A stretch of DNA of 39,878 nt, from NCBI GenBank assembly GCA_029557215.1, contig JAKPQQ010000222.1:82481-122358 (forward strand), in the 5' to 3' direction. Position numbers and translations under genes: made by a program. Positions 7,347 through 16,690 of this stretch are shown here, piece after piece (position 1 is the first letter of the stretch; each line of letters starts with the position of its first letter). The stretch is from Fibrobacterota bacterium. Lineage in GTDB: Bacteria > Fibrobacterota > Fibrobacteria > UBA5070. The notes under the pieces were generated by a model. The model had not been told where the DNA came from, did no database searches, and worked only from the letters and a program-made list of their open reading frames with translations.

Positions 7347-9827
7347 GTGGCAGTCAAGAAATCCGACCTCTATTCGTCCATCTGGGCCTCGTGCGACCAG
7401 CTCCGGGGCGGCATGGATGCCAGCCTGTACAAGAACTACGTGCTGTCGCTTTTGTTCATCAAGTACGTCACCGACAAGTACGGGAACAGCGACGACTTCG
7501 ACCCCCTGGTGAAGATCCCCGCCGGTGCCAGCTTCCACGACATGAAGGCGCTCCGAGGCAAGAGCGACATCGGCGACAAGATCAACACCCAGGTCATCCA
7601 GCCGCTGATCGATGCCAACCCCAAGTTGTCGCGCAACGACTTTCCCAACTTCAACGACCCGAACCTTCTTGGCGAAGGCCAGAAGATGGTCGAGACTCTC
7701 AGCAACCTGATCTCCATCTTCGCGAAGCCGGAACTGGATTTTTCGAACAATCGCGCCGAGCACGACGACCTGTTGGGCGATGCCTACGAATACCTGATGC
7801 GCCACTTCGCGACGGAAAGCGGCAAGAGCAAAGGGCAGTTCTACACCCCCTCGGAAGTCAGCCGCGTTGTGGCCAAAGTGCTCGGGATCTCGCCGGAAAA
7901 ATCGGTGACAGGCACTCGCGTCTACGATCCGACCTGCGGTTCGGGATCGCTGCTTCTCAAGGTGGCCGCCGAGGCGGGAAAGCACATCACCCTGGAAGGC
8001 CAAGAGCAGGACGTGACCACCGCGGGATTGGCCCGCATGAACATGATCCTCCACAACTTCCCGACCGCCACGATTTTGTCGGGTGACACGCTCAACGAAC
8101 CCAAGTTCAAGATGGGTGAGATGCTGCGCGTCTACGACTATGTGGTGGCCAATCCGCCGTTCTCCGCCAAGGCTTGGAGCACAGGCATGGCTCAGCCCAT
8201 CCGGGAGAAGGATCCGTACCAGCGCTTCGCGTGGGGCGAGCCACCCGCCAAACAGGGCGACTACGCCTTCCTGCTGCACATCATCCGCTCCATGAAGGGG
8301 ACAGGCAAGGGTGCCTGCATCCTGCCCCATGGCGTTCTGTTCCGCGGCAATGCCGAAGCGGAGATCCGCGAGAATCTGGTGAAGTCCGGCATCCTCAAAG
8401 GAATCATCGGCTTGCCTGCCAACCTGTTCTACGGCACAGGAATTCCGGCCTGCATCCTGGTGCTGGACAAGGAGAACGCCGCGGCCCGCAAGGGCATCTT
8501 CCTGATCGACGCATCGAAGGGCTTCATCAAGGACGGCCCCAAGAATCGGCTTCGCGACCAGGACATCCACAAGATCGTGGACACGTTCCATCGGCAAGTC
8601 GAAATCCAAGGCTTCTCGCGGATGGTTCCCTTCGACGAGATCGCCAAGAACGCCTACAACCTGAACCTTCCGCGCTACATCGACTCCAGCGATCCGGAAG
8701 ACCTCCAGGACATCGAAGGACATCTCAAGGGAGGCATTCCCGAGCGCGACCTCGACGGATTGTCGGCCTACTGGACGGAATTCGCCGACATGCGCTCCAT
8801 GCTGTTCGAGGCAGGCGACCGCCCCGGTTACGCTCGCTTGGGCGTTGCCGTTTCCCAAGTGAGAGCGGCCATCTTCGAACATCCGCACTTCAAGGCCTTC
8901 CACGCCAAGGTCAACCGGATCCTGGATGGATGGAAAACCGCCAATCGCCCCTTGCTGGTTGGCTTCCCGCTGGGAGGGCACCCCAAGGAGCTGATCGCCG
9001 AGTTGTCGGAAAGCCTGTTGGATTCCTTCCGGTCGGCCCCGCTCCTCGACGCCTACGACGTATACCAACGCCTGATGGACCAGTGGAACGACTCCATGCA
9101 GGACGACGCCTACCTGATTTCCGCCGATGGCTGGGTCAAGGGCGCGCAGCCGCGTGAAATCGTCCAGGTCAAGAACAAGGACAACAAGCCGGTCTGGCCG
9201 GAGAACCACGACTACCTCATCGGCAAACGCCGCTTCAAGTCGGATCTTGTCCCGGCTGCACTCCTGATCGACCGCTACTTCCCCTCCCAGCGCGATACCT
9301 TGGCGGAACTTGAAGGACGCATCGCCAACCTTGAGCAGCAGATCGAGGAGATGCGCGAAGAACACACCGGCGAAGACGGATTGCTCAACGAAGTGGTGGA
9401 AGGCGAAGGCGACAAGCTGAAGATCACGGCCAAGGGAGTGAAGGACCGCCTCAAGGCCATCGCGAAGGATCGCGACGCGGCCGATGAGCGCGAAGTCCTC
9501 AAATCGTATCTCAAGCTGTTGGAGGATCTTTCGGACGCGAAATCCGACCTGAAGGAATCCCAGGAAGAGCTGAATGCTCTGGTCCACGCCAAGTACCCCA
9601 CCTTGACCGAGTCCGAGGTCAAGACCCTGGTTGTCGACGACAAGTGGCTTGCACGCCTGTCGGCGGCGGTGCAAGGCGAACTCGACCGCATCTCCCAGCA
9701 GCTCACACGCCGCGTGAAGGAGCTGGCCGAGCGCTACGAGACCCCGCTGCCAAAGCTCAACGAGCGCGTGAGTGACTTGGAAGCGAAGGTCGCGGCGCAC
9801 CTCGCCAAGATGGGATTCACCCCGTGA
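7347..9827 (+). CDS. hsdM: type I restriction-modification system, methyltransferase (M) subunit
   Basis: 826 residues. The N-terminal HsdM helical domain (about 1-140) begins 'LYSSIWASCDQLRGGMDAS'. The N6-adenine methyltransferase domain follows, with AdoMet motif I 'DPTCGSGSLL' (about 194-203) and catalytic motif IV 'NPPF' (269-272), plus the family stretch 'GQFYTPSEVSRVV'. It methylates adenine in the site chosen by HsdS, and is also needed for restriction. Usual HsdM proteins have about 500 residues. This one carries some 300 more, ending in a charged, likely coiled-coil region (about 645-826). The GTG start at 7347 has AGGAG 9 bases upstream. Its stop overlaps the fic start as GTGA. Confidence 0.95.
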   Translation: MAVKKSDLYSSIWASCDQLRGGMDASLYKNYVLSLLFIKYVTDKYGNSDDFDPLVKIPAGASFHDMKALRGKSDIGDKINTQVIQPLIDANPKLSRNDFPNFNDPNLLGEGQKMVETLSNLISIFAKPELDFSNNRAEHDDLLGDAYEYLMRHFATESGKSKGQFYTPSEVSRVVAKVLGISPEKSVTGTRVYDPTCGSGSLLLKVAAEAGKHITLEGQEQDVTTAGLARMNMILHNFPTATILSGDTLNEPKFKMGEMLRVYDYVVANPPFSAKAWSTGMAQPIREKDPYQRFAWGEPPAKQGDYAFLLHIIRSMKGTGKGACILPHGVLFRGNAEAEIRENLVKSGILKGIIGLPANLFYGTGIPACILVLDKENAAARKGIFLIDASKGFIKDGPKNRLRDQDIHKIVDTFHRQVEIQGFSRMVPFDEIAKNAYNLNLPRYIDSSDPEDLQDIEGHLKGGIPERDLDGLSAYWTEFADMRSMLFEAGDRPGYARLGVAVSQVRAAIFEHPHFKAFHAKVNRILDGWKTANRPLLVGFPLGGHPKELIAELSESLLDSFRSAPLLDAYDVYQRLMDQWNDSMQDDAYLISADGWVKGAQPREIVQVKNKDNKPVWPENHDYLIGKRRFKSDLVPAALLIDRYFPSQRDTLAELEGRIANLEQQIEEMREEHTGEDGLLNEVVEGEGDKLKITAKGVKDRLKAIAKDRDAADEREVLKSYLKLLEDLSDAKSDLKESQEELNALVHAKYPTLTESEVKTLVVDDKWLARLSAAVQGELDRISQQLTRRVKELAERYETPLPKLNERVSDLEAKVAAHLAKMGFTP

Positions 9828-10915
9828 GTCTCCCTCTCTTCCCGTTGCCCCACGACATCGAGACCAAGGCGGTGCTCAAGAAGGCCGCCCGCGCCCACCA
9901 GGCCCTGGCCGAACTCAAGGGCGTGGTGGCCAGCATCCCCAACCAGACAATCCTTGTCAACACGCTCTCGCTGCAGGAAGCCAAGGACAGCTCGGCCATC
10001 GAGAACATCGTGACCACCCACGACGACCTCTACCGGAGCGACGTCGCGGCCCGACACTTTGTGACCGTGGCCGCCAAGGAAGTCCACAACTACGCCGCCG
10101 CCTTGCGCGAGGGCTTCGAGAGGGTCAAGCAGACCGGGCTCCTCACCGTCAACGACATCCTCAAGATCCAGGAACGCATCGAGGAGAACCGCGCCGGGTT
10201 CCGCAAGCTTCCCGGCACCACCCTCAAGAACGACGCCACCGGCGAAGTCGTCTACACACCGCCGCAGCACCCAAACGATATCGTGGCGCTCATGGCGAAC
10301 CTCGAGCGCTTCCTCAACGAGCCAGCGTTGTGCGATTGGGATCCGCTGGTGCGCATGGCGGTGGCCCACCACCAGTTCGAGAGCATCCATCCCTTCTACG
10401 ACGGCAACGGCCGCACGGGGCGCATCCTCAACATCCTCTACCTGGTCCAGCAAGACCTGCTGGGCAGTCCCATCCTGTACCTCAGCCGGTTCATCAACCA
10501 GAACAAAAGCGACTACTACCGCTTGCTCCAAAGTACCCGCGACACTGGCGCGTGGGAGCCGTGGCTTCTGTTCATGCTCGAGGGTATCGAGCAGACCGCC
10601 CAACAAACCACCGCACTGGTGAAGGGCATCCAAGTACAGATGCTTTCCACCAAGCACCGACTGCGCGACGAACTGCCCAAGATCTACAGCCAAGACCTCA
10701 TCAACAACCTGTTCCGGCACCCCTACACCAAGATCGAGTTCCTGATGGAGGAGCTCGGCGTGACGCGCAAAACCGCTTCGAAGTACTTGGAGCAACTGGT
10801 CGCGATCGGCGTGCTCTCCAAGCACAAGCTCGGCAAGGACAACTACTACCTCAACACCGCCCTGTTCGACCTCCTCCACGGCGCGGGATCCCGCCTTTCG
10901 GGAGCTTCGACATGA
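9824..10915 (+). CDS. Fic-domain protein (AMPylase-type) within the hsd locus
   Basis: 363 residues. The catalytic Fic motif 'HPFYDGNGRTGR' (189-200) is intact, including the His, the Asp that binds the metal, and the final Arg. Fic enzymes usually transfer AMP from ATP to a protein hydroxyl. The N-terminal 'SSAIEN' (56-61) matches the inhibitory (S/T)-x-x-x-E-(G/N) helix, so it should be a self-inhibited class II Fic protein. The C-terminus (about 285-363) contains a winged-helix-like segment with 'MEELGVTRKTASKYLEQLV', which could bind DNA. The GTG start overlaps the hsdM stop, so the two are probably translated together. Fic genes are seen inside type I loci elsewhere; the target here is unknown. 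Confidence 0.9.
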   Translation: MSLPLFPLPHDIETKAVLKKAARAHQALAELKGVVASIPNQTILVNTLSLQEAKDSSAIENIVTTHDDLYRSDVAARHFVTVAAKEVHNYAAALREGFERVKQTGLLTVNDILKIQERIEENRAGFRKLPGTTLKNDATGEVVYTPPQHPNDIVALMANLERFLNEPALCDWDPLVRMAVAHHQFESIHPFYDGNGRTGRILNILYLVQQDLLGSPILYLSRFINQNKSDYYRLLQSTRDTGAWEPWLLFMLEGIEQTAQQTTALVKGIQVQMLSTKHRLRDELPKIYSQDLINNLFRHPYTKIEFLMEELGVTRKTASKYLEQLVAIGVLSKHKLGKDNYYLNTALFDLLHGAGSRLSGAST

Positions 10916-11211
10916 GCACAAAACCGCTCTTTCTTGGGCATGAGCCCCCTCTCATGCGTAAATTTCTCGATTTTTTACGCACGTTCTGCGCGACATGGGT
11001 AGAAAATCGGTGTTTTGGAGGCATGACAAATCAGGGCGCCCCCCTGACGGGTCGGGCTGCCCCTTCGATACGCCGCCTTCGGCGGCTACTCAGGGCAAGT
11101 CCGGGCTCCGCTGCCGCGTCGGCCCCTAGCGGGGCTGGCGTTGCCACCCTCCGCATCCCTGGCGCGAAGCGCAATCGAACTGTCCCTGGCGCGTTTGGAG
11201 ATCGGTCGTGA
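10912..11211 (+). other. hairpin-rich spacer between fic and hsdS carrying a bridging 99-codon ORF
   Basis: An ORF of 99 codons starts with ATG overlapping the fic stop (ATGA) and ends with TGA overlapping the hsdS GTG start (GTGA). Its first 40 codons read like protein ('MRKFLDFLRTFCATWVENR'). The rest is Arg/Ala/Pro/Ser-rich and looks like translated non-coding DNA. The DNA folds into several hairpins: 10956-10962 with 10974-10980 (AT-rich loop), 11072-11077 with 11081-11086 (GC-only arms) and 11122-11126 with 11131-11135. It may be a leader or spacer that keeps ribosomes moving from fic to hsdS, a mobile palindromic repeat, or a real small gene. I see no family match. Confidence 0.45.
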
Positions 11212-12461
11212 GCACGGAGACGGTGCCCAAGGGCTACAAGCGGACCGAAGTGGGAGTGATTCCGGAGGAGTGGGAAGTAAAGCCTGTTAATGAATTTGGA
11301 ACCATCAAAACGGGCCCCTTCGGTACGCTGTTAAAAGCTTCTGAATACACCGAACATGATGGCGTTCCCTTGATTTCTGTCGGCGAAGTTAGAAATGGAT
11401 TTTTCCGAATATCAGACGAAACGCCTCGAGTTTCGGAGCAGGTAACTCGTCGACTCCCTCAATACATTCTGAAGACAGGTGACATTGTTTTTGGTCGCAA
11501 AGGCGGCGTTGATCGATCTGCGATGGTTCGCGAGAATGAATACGGATGGTTTCTGGGGTCCGATGGCATTGCAATTCGTCCATCCAAAGAATTGGCTCAC
11601 GAATATCTAGGCCACCAATTCCAAGGTAGCACAACAAAGAATTGGCTGCTCCAAAATGCAATTGGTTCAACAATGCCTTCATTGAACCAAGAAATACTCG
11701 GGCGAGTGATCATTGCAATTCCGCCCACCGTTGCCGAGCAACAAGCCATCGCCACCGCCCTTTCAGATGCAGATGCCCTGATCGAGTCGCTGGAGCAGCT
11801 CCTCGCAAAGAAACGCCAGATCAAGCAGGGAGCCATGCAGGAGCTGCTGACGGGCAAGCGCCGCCTCCCCGGCTTCGAAATTTTTCCCGGATTCAAGCAA
11901 ACGGAAATCGGGGCTATACCAGAGGACTGGAAGCTAATCGCTGTTGGCGAAGTAGCGAAAATCGGACGCGGACGAGTAATTAGTCACAAAGAAATCGCCA
12001 AATCAACAAGCTCAATGTATCCGGTCTACTCATCTCAAACATCAAATGATGGAGTGATGGGCTATCTAGATAGCTTTGACTTTGACGGGGAATATGTGAC
12101 ATGGACCACTGACGGCGCAAATGCCGGTACGGTATTTTATCGTAGCGGCAAGTTTAACTGCACCAATGTTTGCGGTACAATTAAGCTGGAATCTGATGAT
12201 CCAAGATTTGTTTCGCTAGCATTGGGCATTCGTACATATGGGTATGTATCGCGACAACTTGGAAATCCGAAATTGATGAATGATGTGCTCAAACAAGTGA
12301 AGGTTTCGATGCCCCCCCTCCCCGAACAAACCGCCATCGCCGCTGTCCTCTCCGACATGGACGCTGAGCTCGAAGCTCTCGAGGCCAAGCTCGAGAAGGC
12401 CCGGCAGGTCAAGCAGGGGATGATGCAGCAACTCCTCACGGGAAAGGTCCGGCTGGTATGA
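11208..12461 (+). CDS. hsdS: type I restriction-modification system, specificity (S) subunit
   Basis: 417 residues in two similar halves. Each opens with a conserved stretch ('KRTEVGVIPEEWEVKPV'; 'KQTEIGAIPEDWKLIAV'). A variable target recognition domain follows (about 25-175 and 245-365). Each half closes with a conserved helix ('EQQAIATALSDADALIES'; 'EQTAIAAVLSDMDAELEA') and a 'MQELLTGK'-type end. The two recognition domains read the two half-sites of the DNA target, and the helices set the spacing between them. The DNA of both recognition domains is clearly more AT-rich than the conserved parts and the neighbours, a sign of domain exchange. Its GTG start overlaps the preceding ORF; hsdM lies upstream and hsdR downstream. 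Confidence 0.95.
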   Translation: MSTETVPKGYKRTEVGVIPEEWEVKPVNEFGTIKTGPFGTLLKASEYTEHDGVPLISVGEVRNGFFRISDETPRVSEQVTRRLPQYILKTGDIVFGRKGGVDRSAMVRENEYGWFLGSDGIAIRPSKELAHEYLGHQFQGSTTKNWLLQNAIGSTMPSLNQEILGRVIIAIPPTVAEQQAIATALSDADALIESLEQLLAKKRQIKQGAMQELLTGKRRLPGFEIFPGFKQTEIGAIPEDWKLIAVGEVAKIGRGRVISHKEIAKSTSSMYPVYSSQTSNDGVMGYLDSFDFDGEYVTWTTDGANAGTVFYRSGKFNCTNVCGTIKLESDDPRFVSLALGIRTYGYVSRQLGNPKLMNDVLKQVKVSMPPLPEQTAIAAVLSDMDAELEALEAKLEKARQVKQGMMQQLLTGKVRLV

Positions 12462-12506
12462 GGCGCCCGAGATTAATTCTACAAGTGGAACCGAAGGGAG
12501 GCAATC

Positions 12507-12734
12507 ATGACGCCGAATGAGCAAAGCATGCGGTTTCTGGAAGAGCACATCCCCGACCTGGCGGCGTCGGCGCTCACCCAGGCGTATTGGCAGACCCTGG
12601 CTTCGGGGAACAGCGTGTTGGAAAGCGACAACGGGATCATCTACGAAGTCCTTCCCGACGGCACGCGCAAGGTGGTCAAGACCAGCGTGCCGCCATCGGT
12701 GGTGCAGGCTGGCGCGCGTCGCGTGATCCCATGA
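12507..12734 (+). CDS. small protein, putative antitoxin of the adjacent zeta-type toxin
   Basis: 75 residues with an excellent ribosome binding site (GGGAGG, 6-7 bases before the ATG). It has a helical N-terminal half ('RFLEEHIPDLAASALTQAYW') and a strand-rich end ('GIIYEVLPDGTRKVVKT'). It stops inside the start codon of the zeta-type toxin gene (ATGA overlap), the usual layout of a toxin-antitoxin pair with the antitoxin first. It does not look like the three-helix epsilon antitoxin of the classical epsilon-zeta system. The antitoxin call rests on size, order and overlap, not on a recognised domain. Confidence 0.6.
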   Translation: MTPNEQSMRFLEEHIPDLAASALTQAYWQTLASGNSVLESDNGIIYEVLPDGTRKVVKTSVPPSVVQAGARRVIP

Positions 12735-13474
12735 CCGACACCCCGCGCCTACGCATGTTCGCCGGTCCCAACGGATCGGGGAAGAGCACCATCAAATCGG
12801 TGATCCGTCCCGAATTGCTGGGGGTCTACATCAACCCCGACGAGATGGAAAAGGACATCCGACAATTTTCGTTCCTGGACCTCGCGGCCTACGGCGTGCG
12901 AACCACCAAGGACGAGGTGTTGGGGTTCTTCAAGGCGTCGACGTTGCTCTCCAAGGCCGACTTGTTGGACGAGGTCGAAGCTCTGCGATTCTCCGACGAG
13001 AAACTGGACTTCTTCGAAGTCGAGGTCAATTCGTACTTCGCGTCGGTAGCGTCAGATTTTGTCCGACAGAAATTGCTGCAATCGGGAGCGTCGTTCACCT
13101 TCGAGACCGTGATGTCTTCGCCCGACAAGATCGACCTGTTGCGAACCGCCCAAAAGCGCGGGTTTCGCACCTATCTGTACTACGTCGCGACCGACGACCC
13201 CATCATCAACCTCTCCCGGGTGCGCAGTCGCGTCCGCATGGGTGGGCATCCCGTCCCCGAAGACAAGGTCGTGGCCCGCTACGCGCGATCCCTGGATCTG
13301 CTGGTCGATGCGATCAAGCACACTCACCGGGCCTACATCTTCGACAACTCCGGTCATTCCCAGGTGTGGCTGGCCGAAATCACCGATGGACACGAATTGA
13401 CCATGAGGACCGATCGGATGCCGGGCTGGTTCCGCACCGCGCTTTGGGACAAGCTCGAAGACGAAGGCACGTAG
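12731..13474 (+). CDS. zeta-type toxin, P-loop kinase (UDP-sugar kinase family)
   Basis: 247 residues. The Walker A loop 'GPNGSGKST' (12-20) is intact. 'YINPDEME' follows, with the Asp at the catalytic position of zeta toxins, then 'FTFETVMSSP', and the arginine-rich segment 'RVRSRVRMGGHPVPEDKVV' that contacts the nucleotide in this family. Zeta toxins phosphorylate UDP-N-acetylglucosamine and so block cell-wall synthesis; related proteins use other UDP-amino sugars. The ATG overlaps the stop of the small upstream gene. The pair sits between hsdS and hsdR, so disturbance of the restriction locus could free the toxin; that is inference. About 100 bases separate it from hsdR. Confidence 0.85.
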   Translation: MTDTPRLRMFAGPNGSGKSTIKSVIRPELLGVYINPDEMEKDIRQFSFLDLAAYGVRTTKDEVLGFFKASTLLSKADLLDEVEALRFSDEKLDFFEVEVNSYFASVASDFVRQKLLQSGASFTFETVMSSPDKIDLLRTAQKRGFRTYLYYVATDDPIINLSRVRSRVRMGGHPVPEDKVVARYARSLDLLVDAIKHTHRAYIFDNSGHSQVWLAEITDGHELTMRTDRMPGWFRTALWDKLEDEGT

Positions 13475-13573
13475 AATCTTGAGCGTAGATCCCACATTTT
13501 CCCACCGGTTCACGGGTAAGCTGTCCGGAACCGAGAACATCTCCGCGGCGCAGCACCGCGAGAAACACCGATC

Positions 13574-16500
13574 ATGTCCGACAGGCCCCGTCCGGAACGA
13601 TTGACCCAAAACCGCGTGATCGGGTTGTTCACCGACCCCACGCGCCCCGACAACCTCGGTTACCACTACCTGGGCGACTGGAGCCGTCGCGAGACCAACC
13701 GCTGCGTCGAGCCGGAATTCCTGCGGGAGAACCTTCGGGCTCGCGGGTATGGCGACGCCCAGATTTCGGCAGCCCTCCTGCATCTCCAGGCGGCGATCGA
13801 AACCACCGGGGTCACCTCGTACCAGGCGAACCTGCGCACCTACCAACTGCTGCGCTACGGCATCCAGGTCCAAACCACCGTGGAACGCCCCCACGACACC
13901 GTCCACCTGATCGATTGGGACCACCCCGAACGCAACGATTACGCCATTGCTGAGGAAGTCACTCTCAAGGGCCAACACGACCGCCGGCCCGATATTGTCC
14001 TCTACATCAACGGCCTCGCCGTCGCGGTTCTGGAGCTGAAGCGCGCGTCGGTGGATGTCGTGAACGGAATCCGTCAACTGGTCACCAACCAGGAAGAGAT
14101 CTTCCACCAGGGATTCTTCAGTACGGTCCAACTGGTGCTGGCGGGAAGCGACTCCCAGGGCTTGCGGTACGCCACCGTGGGGTCTCCGGAGCAGTTCTTC
14201 GTGGAGTGGAAGGAAGACTCCTCGACCGATCCGGCACCCCGGGCACCTGGGGCTCTGCTCGACGGGCCGTTGTCCAAGATGTGCGACAAGACCACGCTCC
14301 TGGATCTGATCCGAAACTTCGTGATCTTCGACGCGGGCCGCAAGAAGGTGCCGCGCCAGCACCAATACCACGCCATCAAGGCGGCTCAAGTCCGTATTGC
14401 CAAACGCGAAGGCGGCGTGATCTGGCACACCCAGGGAAGCGGCAAAAGCATCCTGATGGTCCTCCTGGCCAAGTGGCTGATCGAGCACGACCCGGACGCC
14501 CGCATCCTGATCGTCACCGACCGCGACGAACTGGACAAGCAGATCACCGGAGTCATGCAGAACACCGGCCTTGTGGGTCCCAATTCCCCTTCACCGCGCA
14601 TCACCCGGCGCGCCGAATTCCTGCAGAAGATCGGCGACAGCACACCGCAGCTCCTTTGCGCCCTGCTGCACAAGATCGACCCTTCCGATCTGAACGGCCC
14701 TCCGCCGCGCATCCACGGGAAGTTCTACGTGTTCGTGGACGAATGCCACCGCACCCAGGGCGGCGACATGAACCGGCAGCTCAAGCGTTGGTTCCAAGGG
14801 GCCATCTTCGTAGGGTTCACCGGAACCCCATTGCTGCGCAAGGACAAGACCACCACCCGCGAAGTCTTCGGGACTTACATCCACACCTACAAGTTCCACC
14901 AGGCGGTCGCCGACGGCGTGGTGCTGGATCTGAAGTACGAACCGCGCGACGTTCCCCAACGAATCACGTCCCAGGCCATGATCGACAAGTGGTTCGAGCA
15001 GAAGACCCGCAATCTGAACAACTTCCAGAAGGCCCTGGTGCGCAAGCGCTGGGCGACCATGGAAGAGCTCATGAGTTCGGCCGAGCGGAAACAGCGGATC
15101 ATGGCCAGCATCATCGACGACTTCGGGCTCAAGCCGCGGCTGAACAACGATCGCGGCACGGCGCTTCTGGTGACGGCCTCGATCTACGACGCTTGCCACT
15201 ACTTCCGCCTGTTCCAAAATACGTCGTTTGGACGCCATTGCGGGATCGTCACCTCGTTCGAGCCAAACGCCAGCGCCATCGCCCAGGAGCCACAAAACAG
15301 CGACAAGCGCTACATGTTCGACACCTACACCAAGCACGTCCTCAAGCCCGGGCAGTCCACCGCGCAGTACGAGGAGCAAGTCAAGCAGCAGTTCATCGAC
15401 GAACCGGCCAACATGAAGCTCCTCATCGTGGTGAGCAAGCTTCTGACAGGATTTGACGCACCCAGCTGCACCTACATCTACCTGGACAACGAGCTGCGCG
15501 ACCACAACCTGTTCCAGGCGATCTGCCGCACCAACCGGCTCGATGGCCCCGACAAGGACTACGGCTACATCGTCGACTTCAAGGAGCTCTTCGGGAAGGT
15601 GGAGCAGGCCATCGCCGTCTACAGCTCCGACGAACTCGACATCGACAGCGACGAATGCCCCGGCGACGGCAATGTCCACATGAAGAACTGGGTCGCCGAA
15701 GGGCGCCACAAGCTGGACGAATTCCGCGAGGCGTTGCACTACCTGTGCGAGCCGGTGCCGCAGCCTCGCGAGGTGGAGCAATACCTGCAGTACTTCTGTG
15801 GCGACGCTTCGGATCCGGACGCGCTGCTGAACACCGAACAACTGCGCGTCTCGTACTACAAGACCGTCGCGCAGTTCGTGCGGGCCTTCGCCGACATCGC
15901 ACAGAATCTGTCCGAAGCGGGCTACACCGACGCCCAGATCGCCGAGCTGCAACGGGAAATCGATTTCCATGTCGAGATCCGCTCGGCCATCAAGAAGCAC
16001 TCCGGCGAAGAGCTCGACATCAAGCCCTACGAAGCCGACATGCGGCACCTCATCAACACCTACATCCAGGCCGATCCGGCCCAAGGTTTGGGAAATCTGG
16101 GAGAGTTGCCGCTCACCGATCTGATCATCAAGACGGGGATCCACGACGCCATCGCGAAAAAGCTGAACTCGCAGGGGAAACTGTCCCGCAAGTCCATCGC
16201 CGAAGGTGTCATCAACAACATCCGCAAGACCATCATCCGCGATCAGCTCACCGATCCGCGGTTCTACGATCGGATGTCCAAACTGCTGGAGGATCTGATC
16301 CGGCAGAGTCGTCTGGACACAGCAGCCTACGAGCAATTCCTTCGCGATGCCGAAGCACTGGTGAGGCAACTTGCCAACAAGGAATTGGACAAGGGAATTC
16401 CAGCGATCCTGCATGGGAAACCCCAGGCGATCACCTTATTCAACAACCTTCCCCAGATCATGGATCCGGCACGCTTGGACGCTTCGGAACCAACCATCGA

Positions 16501-16690
16501 TGAAACGGAGAGGTTCGCGAAACTGGCACTGGATCTGGACCGGGCCGTGCGCGAGCACGCGCCGTCGGGCTGGCAAGGCGATCCGACGCGCGAAGCGCAT
16601 CTGCGCAACGAGCTGTACCGCGTACTCGACAAGAATCGTCAAGCCACTTTGGCGATCTTCGAGATCATCAAGAACCAACCGGGGTATTGA
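13574..16690 (+). CDS. hsdR: type I restriction-modification system, restriction (R) subunit
   Basis: 1038 residues. The N-terminal nuclease domain has a PD-(D/E)xK site: Asp140 in 'RRPDIVLYI', then 'VLELKR' with Glu154 and Lys156. The superfamily 2 translocase motor follows with Walker A 'TQGSGKS' (286-292), the DEAD-type box 'VDECHRT' (Asp389-Glu390-Cys391-His392), 'FTGTPLL', and later '[16 protein letters not shown]' and 'AICRTNRL' for the second RecA-like lobe. The enzyme pulls in DNA with ATP and cuts far from the unmodified site. It is full length and intact. It ends in a TGATG overlap with the metallopeptidase gene. Confidence 0.95.
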   Translation: MSDRPRPERLTQNRVIGLFTDPTRPDNLGYHYLGDWSRRETNRCVEPEFLRENLRARGYGDAQISAALLHLQAAIETTGVTSYQANLRTYQLLRYGIQVQTTVERPHDTVHLIDWDHPERNDYAIAEEVTLKGQHDRRPDIVLYINGLAVAVLELKRASVDVVNGIRQLVTNQEEIFHQGFFSTVQLVLAGSDSQGLRYATVGSPEQFFVEWKEDSSTDPAPRAPGALLDGPLSKMCDKTTLLDLIRNFVIFDAGRKKVPRQHQYHAIKAAQVRIAKREGGVIWHTQGSGKSILMVLLAKWLIEHDPDARILIVTDRDELDKQITGVMQNTGLVGPNSPSPRITRRAEFLQKIGDSTPQLLCALLHKIDPSDLNGPPPRIHGKFYVFVDECHRTQGGDMNRQLKRWFQGAIFVGFTGTPLLRKDKTTTREVFGTYIHTYKFHQAVADGVVLDLKYEPRDVPQRITSQAMIDKWFEQKTRNLNNFQKALVRKRWATMEELMSSAERKQRIMASIIDDFGLKPRLNNDRGTALLVTASIYDACHYFRLFQNTSFGRHCGIVTSFEPNASAIAQEPQNSDKRYMFDTYTKHVLKPGQSTAQYEEQVKQQFIDEPANMKLLIVVSKLLTGFDAPSCTYIYLDNELRDHNLFQAICRTNRLDGPDKDYGYIVDFKELFGKVEQAIAVYSSDELDIDSDECPGDGNVHMKNWVAEGRHKLDEFREALHYLCEPVPQPREVEQYLQYFCGDASDPDALLNTEQLRVSYYKTVAQFVRAFADIAQNLSEAGYTDAQIAELQREIDFHVEIRSAIKKHSGEELDIKPYEADMRHLINTYIQADPAQGLGNLGELPLTDLIIKTGIHDAIAKKLNSQGKLSRKSIAEGVINNIRKTIIRDQLTDPRFYDRMSKLLEDLIRQSRLDTAAYEQFLRDAEALVRQLANKELDKGIPAILHGKPQAITLFNNLPQIMDPARLDASEPTIDETERFAKLALDLDRAVREHAPSGWQGDPTREAHLRNELYRVLDKNRQATLAIFEIIKNQPGY

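Noticed and set aside
6999-9800. A 933-codon open frame on the minus strand opposite hsdM
   Set aside because: hsdM on the plus strand has all its motifs; the antisense translation has none and no ribosome binding site.
14591-16414. Long minus-strand open frame opposite hsdR
   Set aside because: Antisense to a complete type I R subunit; no recognisable domain.
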